From Thermococci archaeon (GTDB taxonomy: Archaea; Methanobacteriota_B; Thermococci; Methanofastidiosales; B48-G16): 10,363 bases of DNA. The notes under the pieces are model-generated. The model had not been told where the DNA came from and searched no databases. It saw only the letters and a list, made by a program, of their open reading frames with translations. Numbering within the stretch: position 1 is the stretch's first letter; every line of letters starts with the position of its first letter. This document shows, piece by piece, positions 1 to 6,514 of the stretch. The DNA lies in assembly GCA_030668905.1 (NCBI GenBank), contig DAOVEQ010000016.1:1-10363 (forward strand), read 5' to 3'. The translations under genes were made by a program, and so were the position numbers.

Positions 1-1
1 T

Positions 2-349
2 ATTGCATTAGAACTGGGAATCGTGGATGGAGCTTACTTACTGGCAGAAATAGATGAAAGAACAAAAGAGATATCTTTTGAGAGAATTGCCCTCCCGGGT
101 AAGGATCTTGTGGAGATAAATGCAGTCTTGGAGGATAAACCTGGGGTCCTTGCAAAAATAGCATCTGAGTTCGGGAAAAGAGATATAAATATACTCTTCA
201 ATGAATCGGATGAAGTAGGATATGGAAATCTGTCAGCTCTTGTGGTAATAGTTGATATCTCAAAATCAAAGATTTCTTTAGAGGAATTAGAAAAACATTT
301 AAACGCCATGAAATTTGTAAAAGAACTGGAAATCAAAAAGATCGATTAG
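2..349 (+). CDS. ACT-domain protein, 5' end outside window (possible AbrB-like N-terminus)
   Basis: The reading frame is open from the window edge, so the start lies upstream; the GTG at 23 is internal to a conserved-looking stretch and is not a convincing start. Visible residues about 39-115 form an ACT domain: a first strand LVEINAVLEDKPGVLAKIA with the typical D/E-K/R-PGVLA turn, then the helix and the strand DINILFNESDE, then a second half ending in VKELEIKKI. ACT domains bind amino acids or other small ligands and control the attached domain. The preceding stretch, with a GIVDGAYLLAEID-like segment, resembles the second half of an AbrB/SpoVT swapped-hairpin DNA-binding domain; that is inference, because the first half is missing. 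If right, this is a ligand-sensing transcription regulator. The gene converges on the antiporter operon, and the two stops (TAG at 347-349, TAA at 346-348 on the other strand) share bases. Specific function unknown. Confidence 0.75.
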   Translation: MALELGIVDGAYLLAEIDERTKEISFERIALPGKDLVEINAVLEDKPGVLAKIASEFGKRDINILFNESDEVGYGNLSALVVIVDISKSKISLEELEKHLNAMKFVKELEIKKID

Positions 350-1929
350 ATGAAATATAGAATAATAAGAAATAACAGAATGCATAAAATATAGATATTG
401 AGATCCTTAGAGACAATTTTATTGACATTTTTATAGAATAAGTTTATAAAGTCTGCAAATTTGCCATAAATCTTATCTATGTTATATTCTTTTATATCAA
501 AGAGCCCTGCTTTTTTTCCGAAAACAAATATAAAAATTCCTAAAATTACGGATGCAGACATTTCTAAAAGATGGCTCAAACTCCAGAAACTAAACACTCC
601 GGCATATAAATTTTTAAATACAATATTTGGAAAAACTCCGATCAATACGCAGATAATAGCGAGAGCGATCATTGAAAATAACATTAACTTTGGCGCTTCT
701 TTTGTAGATTTCAGATTATCGGGAAGTTTTCCGAAAAATACGTATTTATTTAGCTTACAGAATGAGGCAAAGGTCCCTGCACCTGTAAGTATAAAAGCGA
801 TCTTTAAAAGAGTGTCAGATAGAGAATCGAAGATGATAGTTTTACTCACAAAACCATTAAATAAAGGTATTCCTGAGATTGCAAAGCTTGCTATTATGCA
901 TGTCATCATGGTGTACGGCATTTTTTTGTACAATCCTCCCAGTTTCTGTATCTTTCTTTTTCCTGTCGAGTATATTACAGCCCCCATGCATAAGAACAAT
1001 AAACTTTTAAAGATAGCATGATTTATCATGTGAAATAGCCCTCCAGCAATGCCCAGGGATGAAATGCTTACTCCCAAGAGCATGTATCCGATCTGACTTA
1101 TGCTGTGATAAGCTAATATTTTTTTGATATCACTTTGGATCAGCGCCAAAATTACCCCGAAAAGCATTGAAGATACAGCTATGATAACTACCCAGTAAAT
1201 ACTTTCATGTGTCATAAAAAATCTTATAATCCCGTAAATACCTATCTTTATCATGATCCCGGAGAGTAAAGCGGATACAGGCGAAGGTGCTATGGGATGC
1301 GCTTCAGGCAACCAGAAGTGCAGAGGAAAAGCTCCAGCCTTTATCAAACATCCGAGAATAAATAAAAAAGAGGCACTGTTATTTAAATTGTATATCTCAA
1401 AGTTGCCTTCTTGAACGTACACTGATCCCAACGAAATTAAAATCAGAGCTCCTCCCGTAAGACACATAACTAAATACATAAATCCGGCTCTTCTCGCTTT
1501 TCCTGTCCCCTTATACATTACCAAGAAAAATGAGAATAATGTTGTCATCTCAAAAAATATATAAAATGTAAGAAGATCACCCGAAAGGAAACTGCCCAAA
1601 GTAAATCCCATTGTTAAAAGCAGCAGAGGATAATATCTGAGATGATCTTTTTTAATATATGCTATTGAATAGATAACGATCAGAGTATTCAAAAACGAAA
1701 CAAAAGATAGTATAATGAAATTTAATTTGTCAACAAAAATGTGCATATCGAAAACCATCTTCATACAAAATTCTATATTCTGCCCGTTGGATATTTCAGG
1801 ATAGATCGAGAGAACCGTCAAGAAGGATAGTATAGATACGAGAATCGAGACATATCCTTTTAATTTTTTTGTAAAGGGTATTATCAAGGCACCAATAATA
1901 GGAAACAGGACAGCAAGAAGTATGTTCAT
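346..1929 (-). CDS. Mrp-type antiporter large subunit, second MnhD/MnhA-N-like protein
   Basis: A 527-residue polytopic membrane protein of the proton-translocating NuoL/M/N-MrpA/D family, last gene of the antiporter operon. Key charged residues of the family are present: Glu127 in the TM5 segment FYIFFEMTT, Lys197 in TM7 (CLIKAGAFPLHFWLPEAHP), Lys228 in TM8, His304/Lys308 (INHAIFKSLLF), and Lys363 in TM12 (NGFVSK). I chose ATG at 1929 because it is preceded by a perfect ribosome site (GGAGG, 6 bases before ATG) and forms an ATGA overlap with the upstream mnhD stop; the frame stays open 26 codons further but that stretch is not conserved-looking. The C-terminus has an extra amphipathic segment and final membrane helix (residues about 475-527), longer than a minimal MrpD. 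Since no full-length MrpA is present, I infer that it takes the place of the N-terminal antiporter half of MrpA. Confidence 0.88.
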   Translation of the reverse strand: MNILLAVLFPIIGALIIPFTKKLKGYVSILVSILSFLTVLSIYPEISNGQNIEFCMKMVFDMHIFVDKLNFIILSFVSFLNTLIVIYSIAYIKKDHLRYYPLLLLTMGFTLGSFLSGDLLTFYIFFEMTTLFSFFLVMYKGTGKARRAGFMYLVMCLTGGALILISLGSVYVQEGNFEIYNLNNSASFLFILGCLIKAGAFPLHFWLPEAHPIAPSPVSALLSGIMIKIGIYGIIRFFMTHESIYWVVIIAVSSMLFGVILALIQSDIKKILAYHSISQIGYMLLGVSISSLGIAGGLFHMINHAIFKSLLFLCMGAVIYSTGKRKIQKLGGLYKKMPYTMMTCIIASFAISGIPLFNGFVSKTIIFDSLSDTLLKIAFILTGAGTFASFCKLNKYVFFGKLPDNLKSTKEAPKLMLFSMIALAIICVLIGVFPNIVFKNLYAGVFSFWSLSHLLEMSASVILGIFIFVFGKKAGLFDIKEYNIDKIYGKFADFINLFYKNVNKIVSKDLNIYILCILLFLIILYFI

Positions 1930-3305
1930 ATGATACCTCCTAAAGTTTTTGCTGCCAATTCGATTATATCCATTATTAGTATAGGTAAAACTCCAAGGAT
2001 GATACATGCAAAAGAAGTTATATAAACCGGTATCTGCATCAAATATGGTGTTTTATAATCTTTTGGGCTTCTAAATAGATAATAAGAAGCTCTGAGGTAA
2101 TATACTGCGGAAATTATGCTTGCAAAAAGAATTATTCCTGCGTATAATGTATTTGAAGTTTCTATGGCAGCAAGACATACGAAATATTTTCCGATAAATC
2201 CACATGTGAAAGGTAAACCTATAAGGGATATTGATCCTATAAAAAAAGGCAAGCTTACAGAAGGCTTACTTTTTAAATTAAGAATATTTAAGTCTGCAAC
2301 CATTCCTGAACATAAAAAAAGACACGCTTTTGCCACTGCATGAGCTAAAATCATGTATAGGGCACCAATAATTCCTAACTCTGTTCCAAAGCTGAAAGCT
2401 AAAAATATGATCCCTATCTGGTTTATGCTCGAGTATGCCATCATTCTTTTCAAGTCTTTCTGAGCCAGAGCTAAAACAGCACCGAAAATTACGGTGATCG
2501 CTCCTACAGCCATCAAAATATCATTCATTTCAAAAAAATTTGTTTTGAATACTGTATAAAAGAGTCTCAGCATTGAGTATATGCCAATTTTCAAAACTAG
2601 TCCCGAAAGAAGGGCAGATACAGGTGGAGGAGCTATAGAATGTGCGTCAGGGACCCAGAGGTGCAGAGGGAAAATTCCTGATTTTATACCAAGGGATGTT
2701 AAAAAAAGTAGAAATGTTATCTTGAGTTGAGGTATATTCATCGAAGAAATTATGTCCATATTCAAAACACCTGTAGTTTCGTAAACGATACCCACTCCAA
2801 ACAAAAAAAATGCTGAGGCTACGCTTCCCAGGACTAAATACTTGAAACTTGCCTTATAAGATCTTTTCTCCTCAGATACGACCAGAATATATGTAGAGAC
2901 AGAGAGTATCTCAAAAAAAACTTACATATTGAATATATCTCTCGTCAACAAAACTCCCTGCATCCCCGCTGCCATCAGTAGATACAAAACTTTGTACTTT
3001 GAAGATCGTGATAATGAGTATATCATTATTAGAATCAGTAATGCTAAAGAGATAAAAGAGAAGAAAAAGGTCAGGCTGTCTATTTCTAAGGTTATGCCTA
3101 AAAATGGGCTCCATCCCCCTATGTTGTAACTTATAGTATCTCCTGAAGATATTGTGGGAAAGGTAGATATTAAAATTAAAAAAGGGATTAACAATCCCAG
3201 GATCGATAAAAGATTTTCAAAAAATACAATTTTCTTAAAAACGTGCATTAAAGATAAGATAAAAGCTAAAAAAAAGGGTACTGCAACAATGAATATAATA
3301 TCCAT
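1926..3305 (-). pseudogene. mnhD: mnhD, Na+/H+ antiporter subunit D, interrupted by one in-frame TAA
   Basis: Read through position 2922-2924 this is one continuous 459-residue MnhD/MrpD frame. The N-terminal part (127 codons) ends DIFNM, then TAA, and the same frame continues VFFEILSVSTYILV, exactly the family's TM5 sequence in which a Tyr normally occupies the stop position. The downstream part carries Lys208 (SLGIKSGIFPLHLWVPDAHS), Lys239 (LVLKIGIY), and the CGFIGKY segment of TM12. The start is ATG at 3305 with GGAGG upstream; TTG at 3308 is the only other choice. It overlaps mnhC as TGATG and the next gene as ATGA. The TAA truncates before the catalytic Glu132, so the product would be inactive if the codon is read as stop. 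No ribosome site precedes a plausible restart. Nonsense mutation or sequence error are the simplest explanations; the intact remainder suggests a very recent event or an error. Confidence 0.85.
2922..2924 (-). other. In-frame TAA codon inside mnhD
   Basis: On the minus strand the context is ATG TAA GTT TTT TTT GAG, translating Met-stop-Val-Phe-Phe-Glu. The reading frames on both sides are identical, so a base substitution of a Tyr codon (TAT or TAC to TAA) explains it without any frameshift. An eight-T run follows immediately, which is the only local sequence difficulty. Confidence 0.9.
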
Positions 3306-3634
3306 CAAAGATCCTCCAGCATTTCAATATTAAGAGTTTTGTATTTTTCATAGATCTTTAAAGCCAGAACCAAAGCCAGAGATGTAGTGCATACCTCTAC
3401 GACTATCGTTGTGAGCATCAGAGTATGTGGAAGAGGATCAACATAGATATTATTTCCTGCGATTATGGGTGCTACTCCACTATCCACGTATCCAAGACTT
3501 ATAAAAAAGAGGACCAATCCTGTAGAAATAATAATCAAACCAAAAATTATTTTGAAGATATGTTTTTTTGCTACCATTCCATATAGTCCTATAATTATTA
3601 GGAGTATGCCTATGTTGATTCCGTTTAATATCAT
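3305..3634 (-). CDS. mnhC: Na+/H+ antiporter subunit MnhC
   Basis: A 109-residue NuoK/MrpC-type subunit with three predicted membrane helices (about residues 4-22, 28-48, 72-95). The family signature is visible at residues 66-79, DPLPHTLMLTTIVV, close to the usual DPLPQALxLTAIVI. In Mrp complexes MrpC sits between the antiporter-like subunits and continues the hydrophilic axis for ion movement. The ATG follows the mnhB stop directly with no spacer, and its ribosome site AAGGAG lies inside the end of mnhB. Its TGA stop shares one base with the mnhD start. Confidence 0.93.
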   Translation of the reverse strand: MILNGINIGILLIIIGLYGMVAKKHIFKIIFGLIIISTGLVLFFISLGYVDSGVAPIIAGNNIYVDPLPHTLMLTTIVVEVCTTSLALVLALKIYEKYKTLNIEMLEDL

Positions 3635-4045
3635 CTAATCTCTCCTTTCAATATACTCCAGTACGATAAAGAACAGGATAGCAAATCCTGCCGCGACTTT
3701 GAGCCCAATGGCAATATTTACGAAAGGTATGGTTCCTCCACTAGTTATCGTACCTGGAGTTCCCCTGGCAATAAAATTTGAAAAAAGAAATCCTCCGAGG
3801 ATAATTCCCGAAAGCCCTATAAATAAAAAGATCAATGCACCTATATTTTCAAATATTGAGAGATATTCTCCGTGTTTTTTTATTCCGAATACCATATAAA
3901 CCAACAGAGCACATGATCCAAGTATGACCCCCCCCTGAAATCCTCCGCCAGGGGTTAAATGGCCGTTTATTATGATGTATATCCCATATAAGATCATAAA
4001 GGGTATTACTATATTTGTGGCGGTTTCAACTATTCTCGAACTCAT
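3635..4045 (-). CDS. mnhB: Na+/H+ antiporter subunit MnhB
   Basis: A 136-residue membrane protein with the diagnostic MnhB motif GHLTPGGGFQGG at residues 28-39, following a first membrane helix. Three more hydrophobic segments follow, and a second glycine-rich loop (GTPGTITSGG, about 94-103) precedes the last helix. MnhB is an essential small subunit of the Mrp complex. Start ATG at 4045 overlaps the preceding gene's TGA by four bases (ATGA), so it is probably translationally coupled; a GGTG ribosome site is present. The length is normal for the family. Confidence 0.94.
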   Translation of the reverse strand: MSSRIVETATNIVIPFMILYGIYIIINGHLTPGGGFQGGVILGSCALLVYMVFGIKKHGEYLSIFENIGALIFLFIGLSGIILGGFLFSNFIARGTPGTITSGGTIPFVNIAIGLKVAAGFAILFFIVLEYIERRD

Positions 4046-4299
4046 TTTTTATCACCTTTTAATATCATAGAGACTCCAAGGATTGCTATAAAAAGGATAA
4101 TAGTTTCTCCAAGTGTATCATAAACCCTGTAATCTGCGAGTATAGAACTAACTAGATTTACCGCCCCCGTTTCAGAGACTCCTTTTTCGATGTACATCTC
4201 TGCAGTAATGCCAACATCGTTTCCAAACTCTAATTTTAGACTGGAGAATACGAGAATCCCGAAAATTAAGACAATTATAAATCCTATTTTTGCCTTCAT
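4042..4299 (-). CDS. MbhE-like subunit (equivalent of MrpA C-terminal part)
   Basis: An 85-residue protein with an N-terminal membrane helix (about 5-22), a hydrophilic middle, and a C-terminal membrane helix (about 66-79). The segment AVNLVSSILADYRVYDTLGETIILFIAILGV fits the conserved VNxILxDYRxxDTLGE motif of the MbhE / MrpA-C-terminal family, which in many bacteria is fused to the end of MrpA or start of MrpB. Here it is a separate gene, as in archaeal and Thermotoga-type Mrp clusters. Four-base ATGA overlaps link it to both neighbours. Confidence 0.85.
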   Translation of the reverse strand: MKAKIGFIIVLIFGILVFSSLKLEFGNDVGITAEMYIEKGVSETGAVNLVSSILADYRVYDTLGETIILFIAILGVSMILKGDKK

Positions 4300-4535
4300 T
4301 TTTCACATTCCTCCGTTTTGTGTATTACAAAAATAAAAACCCCAAAGAGAGCTATTCCAGCTACTATAGAAGAAAGAGCAACATCAGGAGCTTGAAGTTG
4401 GAATAATACAACAGCAAAAATGGCGCTGAGAACACCATATACTATTATCGCACTGATAAAATTTTTACTTTCTATTATTATAATAGCCAATACTACAATC
4501 ACTATCAATAGTATCTCATGGATAATCTCGAGCAT
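4296..4535 (-). CDS. DUF4040 / MbhD-like antiporter subunit
   Basis: A 79-residue protein with three membrane segments. The segment LSAIFAVVLFQLQAPDVALSSIVAGIALFGVFIFV shows the conserved QAPDVAL(S/T)E-like motif of DUF4040, which corresponds to a discrete piece of the MrpA C-terminal half; the motif's usual acidic residue is Ser here (ALSS). The start ATG at 4535 has a GGTGG ribosome site located in mnhG, which it overlaps by 20 bases. Together with the following MbhE-like gene it supplies what a fused MrpA C-terminus supplies in Bacillus. Confidence 0.87.
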   Translation of the reverse strand: MLEIIHEILLIVIVVLAIIIIESKNFISAIIVYGVLSAIFAVVLFQLQAPDVALSSIVAGIALFGVFIFVIHKTEECEK

Positions 4536-4833
4536 ACATATCCACCACCGTTATTTTATCAGGTTTAATTCCACGTTTATGGGCTGTTCTCGCTAAAGCA
4601 TGAGAAACAACGGGATTGAGAAGAAAGATCAGTACAGCAATGGTTAGGATCTTGATTGAAGTTAAAGTTATACCCGTATATGCTGTCAATGCCAGGAGAA
4701 TCGATAATGCTCCCCCCGTATCACATTTTGTTGAGGCATGAAGTCTCGTGTAAACGTCTGGAAATCGTATTATACCAACAGCTCCAAAAACCATAACTGC
4801 ACATCCTGCGATAAAAAGTAAAAGTTCAAGCAT
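4516..4833 (-). CDS. mnhG: Na+/H+ antiporter subunit MnhG
   Basis: A 105-residue MnhG/PhaG protein. The signature RFPDVYTRLHA (23-33) followed by STKCDTGG, and the C-terminal NPVVSHALARTAHKRG (78-93), are those of the family. Three membrane helices are predicted. Start ATG at 4833 is one base after the mnhF stop and has GGAGG upstream inside mnhF. It forms, with MnhE and MnhF, the E-F-G module of the Mrp complex. Confidence 0.94.
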   Translation of the reverse strand: MLELLLFIAGCAVMVFGAVGIIRFPDVYTRLHASTKCDTGGALSILLALTAYTGITLTSIKILTIAVLIFLLNPVVSHALARTAHKRGIKPDKITVVDMYARDYP

Positions 4834-4834
4834 T

Positions 4835-5110
4835 TCAAGCCTCCGTCTCCATTGTTCTTACGAGAATTAAAGGGCATAAGAAATTGATCAGCGAGTAGGC
4901 TATAGCTAAATCCAGGAAGATAGACCTTTCATAAAATACTGAAAGAAGGACAAAGAAAACGATTATTTTTGTTCCTATAGTGTTAAAACCTATCATCCTA
5001 TCAATTACTGTTGGCCCATAGATAACCCTAAACATACAGATTATAGAGGTAAAAATCAAAACAATGGAAACTATAAGTAAAGGATCTACCAGAATATTCT
5101 CTCCAACCAT
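4835..5110 (-). CDS. mnhF: Na+/H+ antiporter subunit MnhF
   Basis: A 91-residue protein with three membrane helices. The motif RVIYGPTVIDR (28-38) between the first and second helix matches the family's RxxxGPxxxDR loop, and the acidic residue in the last helix region (SIFLDLAIAYSLINF) is also typical. Start ATG at 5110 has AGGAGG 9 bases upstream and lies 25 bases inside the end of mnhE, so the two are probably coupled. Confidence 0.93.
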   Translation of the reverse strand: MVGENILVDPLLIVSIVLIFTSIICMFRVIYGPTVIDRMIGFNTIGTKIIVFFVLLSVFYERSIFLDLAIAYSLINFLCPLILVRTMETEA

Positions 5111-5691
5111 TTGTCTAAACCTCCTTTTATTATATCTCCGGCTCTTTCCGAGCTAAATGTTTTGACGTCTATCCAGTGCACATATAACGTGTTTCCCTCG
5201 AGTGTCTCCTTAACATCAACTGTGAGTGTCCCGGGAGTCAGGGTAATAAGATTTGCCAGAGCTGTAACTCCCGTATCCGATCTCAGGTCTGTCTTGATCT
5301 TTACTATTCCTGGTTTTATATCCATAAATATAACGTGCTTTGCTACGTTAACATTTGCCTCAATAAGGCGAAAAAGATAGATAAATATCAATTCCGGGAT
5401 ATAGATCAATGAGAAGCTCAATATTTTTTCTATTAAATGACCCCTGCTTCTTATATCTTTCGTAAAAAGTTCGTATGCAAAAATTGAGATGCCTAATGAG
5501 ACAACTAAACCTATCAGAACACTAAAAAACTCAAAACTTGAAGAAAGTATGATCCAGTACAAAGATAATACACTGCACGTGAGCACAATTTTTTGAGTTT
5601 TTGTCAGGGATTTTTCGTATTTTAGTTCAGTTTCAACCTTTGCTTTAATTTTATCAATTCTCTCTCTGAGATAGAAATGCATCTTAGACAT
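5086..5691 (-). CDS. mnhE: Na+/H+ antiporter subunit MnhE
   Basis: A 201-residue MnhE, first gene of the antiporter operon. The family signature ANLITLTPGTLTVDV is at residues 146-160, followed by TLYVHWIDV (168-176). An amphipathic, Lys/Glu-rich N-terminal segment (about 1-33) precedes the membrane helices. ATG at 5691 is not preceded by a ribosome site but lies about 25 bases from an AT-rich TATA-like element, consistent with a leaderless transcript; ATG at 5682 (Met4) is the alternative. The operon order E-F-G-DUF4040-MbhE-B-C-D-D resembles that of Thermotoga/Thermococcales-type Mrp clusters rather than Bacillus A-G. Confidence 0.93.
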   Translation of the reverse strand: MSKMHFYLRERIDKIKAKVETELKYEKSLTKTQKIVLTCSVLSLYWIILSSSFEFFSVLIGLVVSLGISIFAYELFTKDIRSRGHLIEKILSFSLIYIPELIFIYLFRLIEANVNVAKHVIFMDIKPGIVKIKTDLRSDTGVTALANLITLTPGTLTVDVKETLEGNTLYVHWIDVKTFSSERAGDIIKGGLDKWLERIFW

Positions 5692-5710
5692 ACTATAAAT
5701 ATGTTGTTAA

Positions 5711-5727
5711 TATTATAAAAAATTAAC
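5711..5727 (-). promoter_or_regulatory. Putative BRE/TATA promoter of the mnh operon
   Basis: Read on the minus strand the sequence is GTTAATTTTTTATAATA. GTTAAT fits the archaeal BRE consensus RNWAAW, and the following TTTTATAA is TATA-like, centred about 25 bases before the mnhE ATG at 5691. This spacing suggests that transcription starts at or next to the ATG. The region is AT-rich, so a chance match is possible. Confidence 0.5.
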
Positions 5728-5747
5728 TGCTTATATCTTCTTCTTTT

Positions 5748-6131
5748 TTAGAATATATCCATAACAGCTATCTTTTCAAAGATCTCTTTTTTATTTACCG
5801 TTCCAAAAAATTCTTTTATTTTTTTAATATCTCCTTTTATCTCAGATGCACCTTTTTCTTCAGGTATTAAAACTCCTACTCGTTTTATATTATCTTTTAT
5901 CCCAAGTTTCATAGCTTTTGATATTTGAGTTTCTCCAGAAAGTCTCACAAGAAATTCTATTTTTGGATCTTTGGCGATATTTTTCTTCTTTTTTAACGCT
6001 TTTTTCATATGGATATACGCAAAGATTACATGTTCCTCATCTATAACATAATCCGGGTCGAAAATAAATCCATTATACTTTGATAATATATCTTCTTTGT
6101 TCATTGTGGTTTGCACCTCAAAAATCCTCAT
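5748..6131 (-). CDS. cgi121: KEOPS complex subunit Cgi121
   Basis: A 127-residue Cgi121/TPRKB-family protein, part of KEOPS, the complex that makes N6-threonylcarbamoyl-adenosine at position 37 of ANN-decoding tRNAs. Cgi121 captures the tRNA 3' CCA end. Recognisable parts are FDPDYVIDEEHVIFAY (24-39), NIAKDPKIEFLVRLSGETQISKAM (51-74), and the closing IFEKIAVMDIF (117-127). The order and spacing match archaeal homologues such as MJ0187, though the protein is about 20 residues shorter, mostly in the middle and C-terminal region. The usual SGxRQI motif reads SGETQI, so the Arg is Thr68. ATG at 6131 has no ribosome site and a TATA box 25 bases upstream: probably leaderless. The mnh operon follows 56 bases downstream on the same strand. 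Confidence 0.85.
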   Translation of the reverse strand: MRIFEVQTTMNKEDILSKYNGFIFDPDYVIDEEHVIFAYIHMKKALKKKKNIAKDPKIEFLVRLSGETQISKAMKLGIKDNIKRVGVLIPEEKGASEIKGDIKKIKEFFGTVNKKEIFEKIAVMDIF

Positions 6132-6150
6132 GATCTTTTTTCAGTGAAGA

Positions 6151-6162
6151 GTTTATATATAA
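6151..6162 (-). promoter_or_regulatory. TATA box of cgi121
   Basis: Minus-strand sequence ATTATATATAAA, centred about 25 bases before the cgi121 ATG at 6131, with an A-rich BRE-like stretch just upstream. Position and lack of a ribosome site indicate a leaderless mRNA. Confidence 0.65.
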
Positions 6163-6220
6163 TTTATGTGGGTTATTAATATTGATTATCAACATTTTAT
6201 AGTTTTACAAATCAGTATAA

Positions 6221-6236
6221 CCGAAAAGTATATAAA
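6221..6236 (+). promoter_or_regulatory. BRE/TATA promoter of cdrS-ftsZ2
   Basis: CCGAAAAGTATATAAA: a purine-rich BRE (CGAAAA) directly followed by the TATA box TATATAAA at 6229-6236. Transcription would start near 6256-6260, leaving a leader of about 40 bases before the cdrS ATG. A very similar element (AAAGTATATAGAG) lies before the SpoIIM-like gene at 8102-8114. Confidence 0.75.
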
Positions 6237-6238
6237 GG

Positions 6239-6256
6239 GTAATATACAGATATTAC
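6239..6256 (+). repeat. Perfect inverted repeat at cdrS start site (candidate operator)
   Basis: GTAATAT-ACAG-ATATTAC: two 7-base arms, perfectly complementary, around a 4-base spacer. It begins three bases after the TATA box and reaches the predicted transcription start, a position where a bound repressor would block initiation. RHH proteins bind such short inverted repeats, so autoregulation by CdrS is a reasonable inference but unproven. Confidence 0.6.
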
Positions 6257-6259
6257 GTA

Positions 6260-6280
6260 GATATGTATGATACGTATATC
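6260..6280 (+). repeat. Imperfect palindrome with ATACGTAT core (candidate second operator)
   Basis: The 21 bases begin GATATGTAT and end ATACGTATATC; the arms are complementary apart from a two-base insertion in the right arm, and ATACGTAT (6270-6277) is a perfect 8-base palindrome. TACGTA also occurs at 6254-6259, 17 bases upstream of the copy at 6271-6276, overlapping the other inverted repeat. It lies in the leader of the cdrS transcript. Confidence 0.45.
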
Positions 6281-6297
6281 TCCCGAAGTGAAAGGCT

Positions 6298-6510
6298 ATG
6301 AAATTGATCTCAGTGCAAATACCGGAACTCTACCTAGAGGGAATAGATATTATGGTAGTGTCCGGCTATTATGCAAACAGAAGCGAAGCTATCAGAACAG
6401 CAGTGAGAGATTTAATTGTCAAAGAATTAGGCGGATTTCAGGAGATAGAGAAAAGAAGACCTCTATTGAAGTCTCTTCCAGTGGAAGAGGAAAAAAAAGA
6501 GGGAGGATGA
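6298..6510 (+). CDS. cdrS: CdrS-like ribbon-helix-helix regulator upstream of ftsZ2
   Basis: A 70-residue protein whose first 45 residues form a ribbon-helix-helix (CopG/MetJ) domain: strand KLISVQIPE, helix 1 LYLEGIDIMVVSGYYA, the NRSEAIR turn and N-cap (28-34), then helix 2 AVRDLIVKEL. The tail (46-70) is charged and probably flexible. In haloarchaea, CdrS is a small RHH protein that controls cell-division genes and is linked to ftsZ2; this gene has the same size, fold and position, which is the reason for the symbol. ATG at 6298 is the first possible start, because an in-frame TGA lies two codons before it. The ftsZ2 gene begins four bases after the stop, and its GGAGG ribosome site overlaps the last cdrS codons. 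Confidence 0.85.
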   Translation: MKLISVQIPELYLEGIDIMVVSGYYANRSEAIRTAVRDLIVKELGGFQEIEKRRPLLKSLPVEEEKKEGG

Positions 6511-6514
6511 TACA

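Noticed and set aside
479..1021. 180-codon plus-strand open frame
   Set aside because: It lies opposite the second MnhD-like gene, whose motifs and operon position are clear; its translation has no recognisable family features.
2911..2924. Programmed frameshift at the T8 run in mnhD
   Set aside because: Both parts of the gene are in the same frame, so no shift is needed; a shift would in fact leave the correct frame.
2922..2924. Pyrrolysine or selenocysteine recoding
   Set aside because: The codon is TAA, not TAG or TGA, no hairpin of SECIS type was apparent, and Tyr is the expected residue.
346..5691. Membrane-bound hydrogenase (Mbh) operon
   Set aside because: All nine genes are antiporter-module subunits; no NiFe large or small subunit or iron-sulfur subunit is present, and the operon ends at 346 against a convergent gene.
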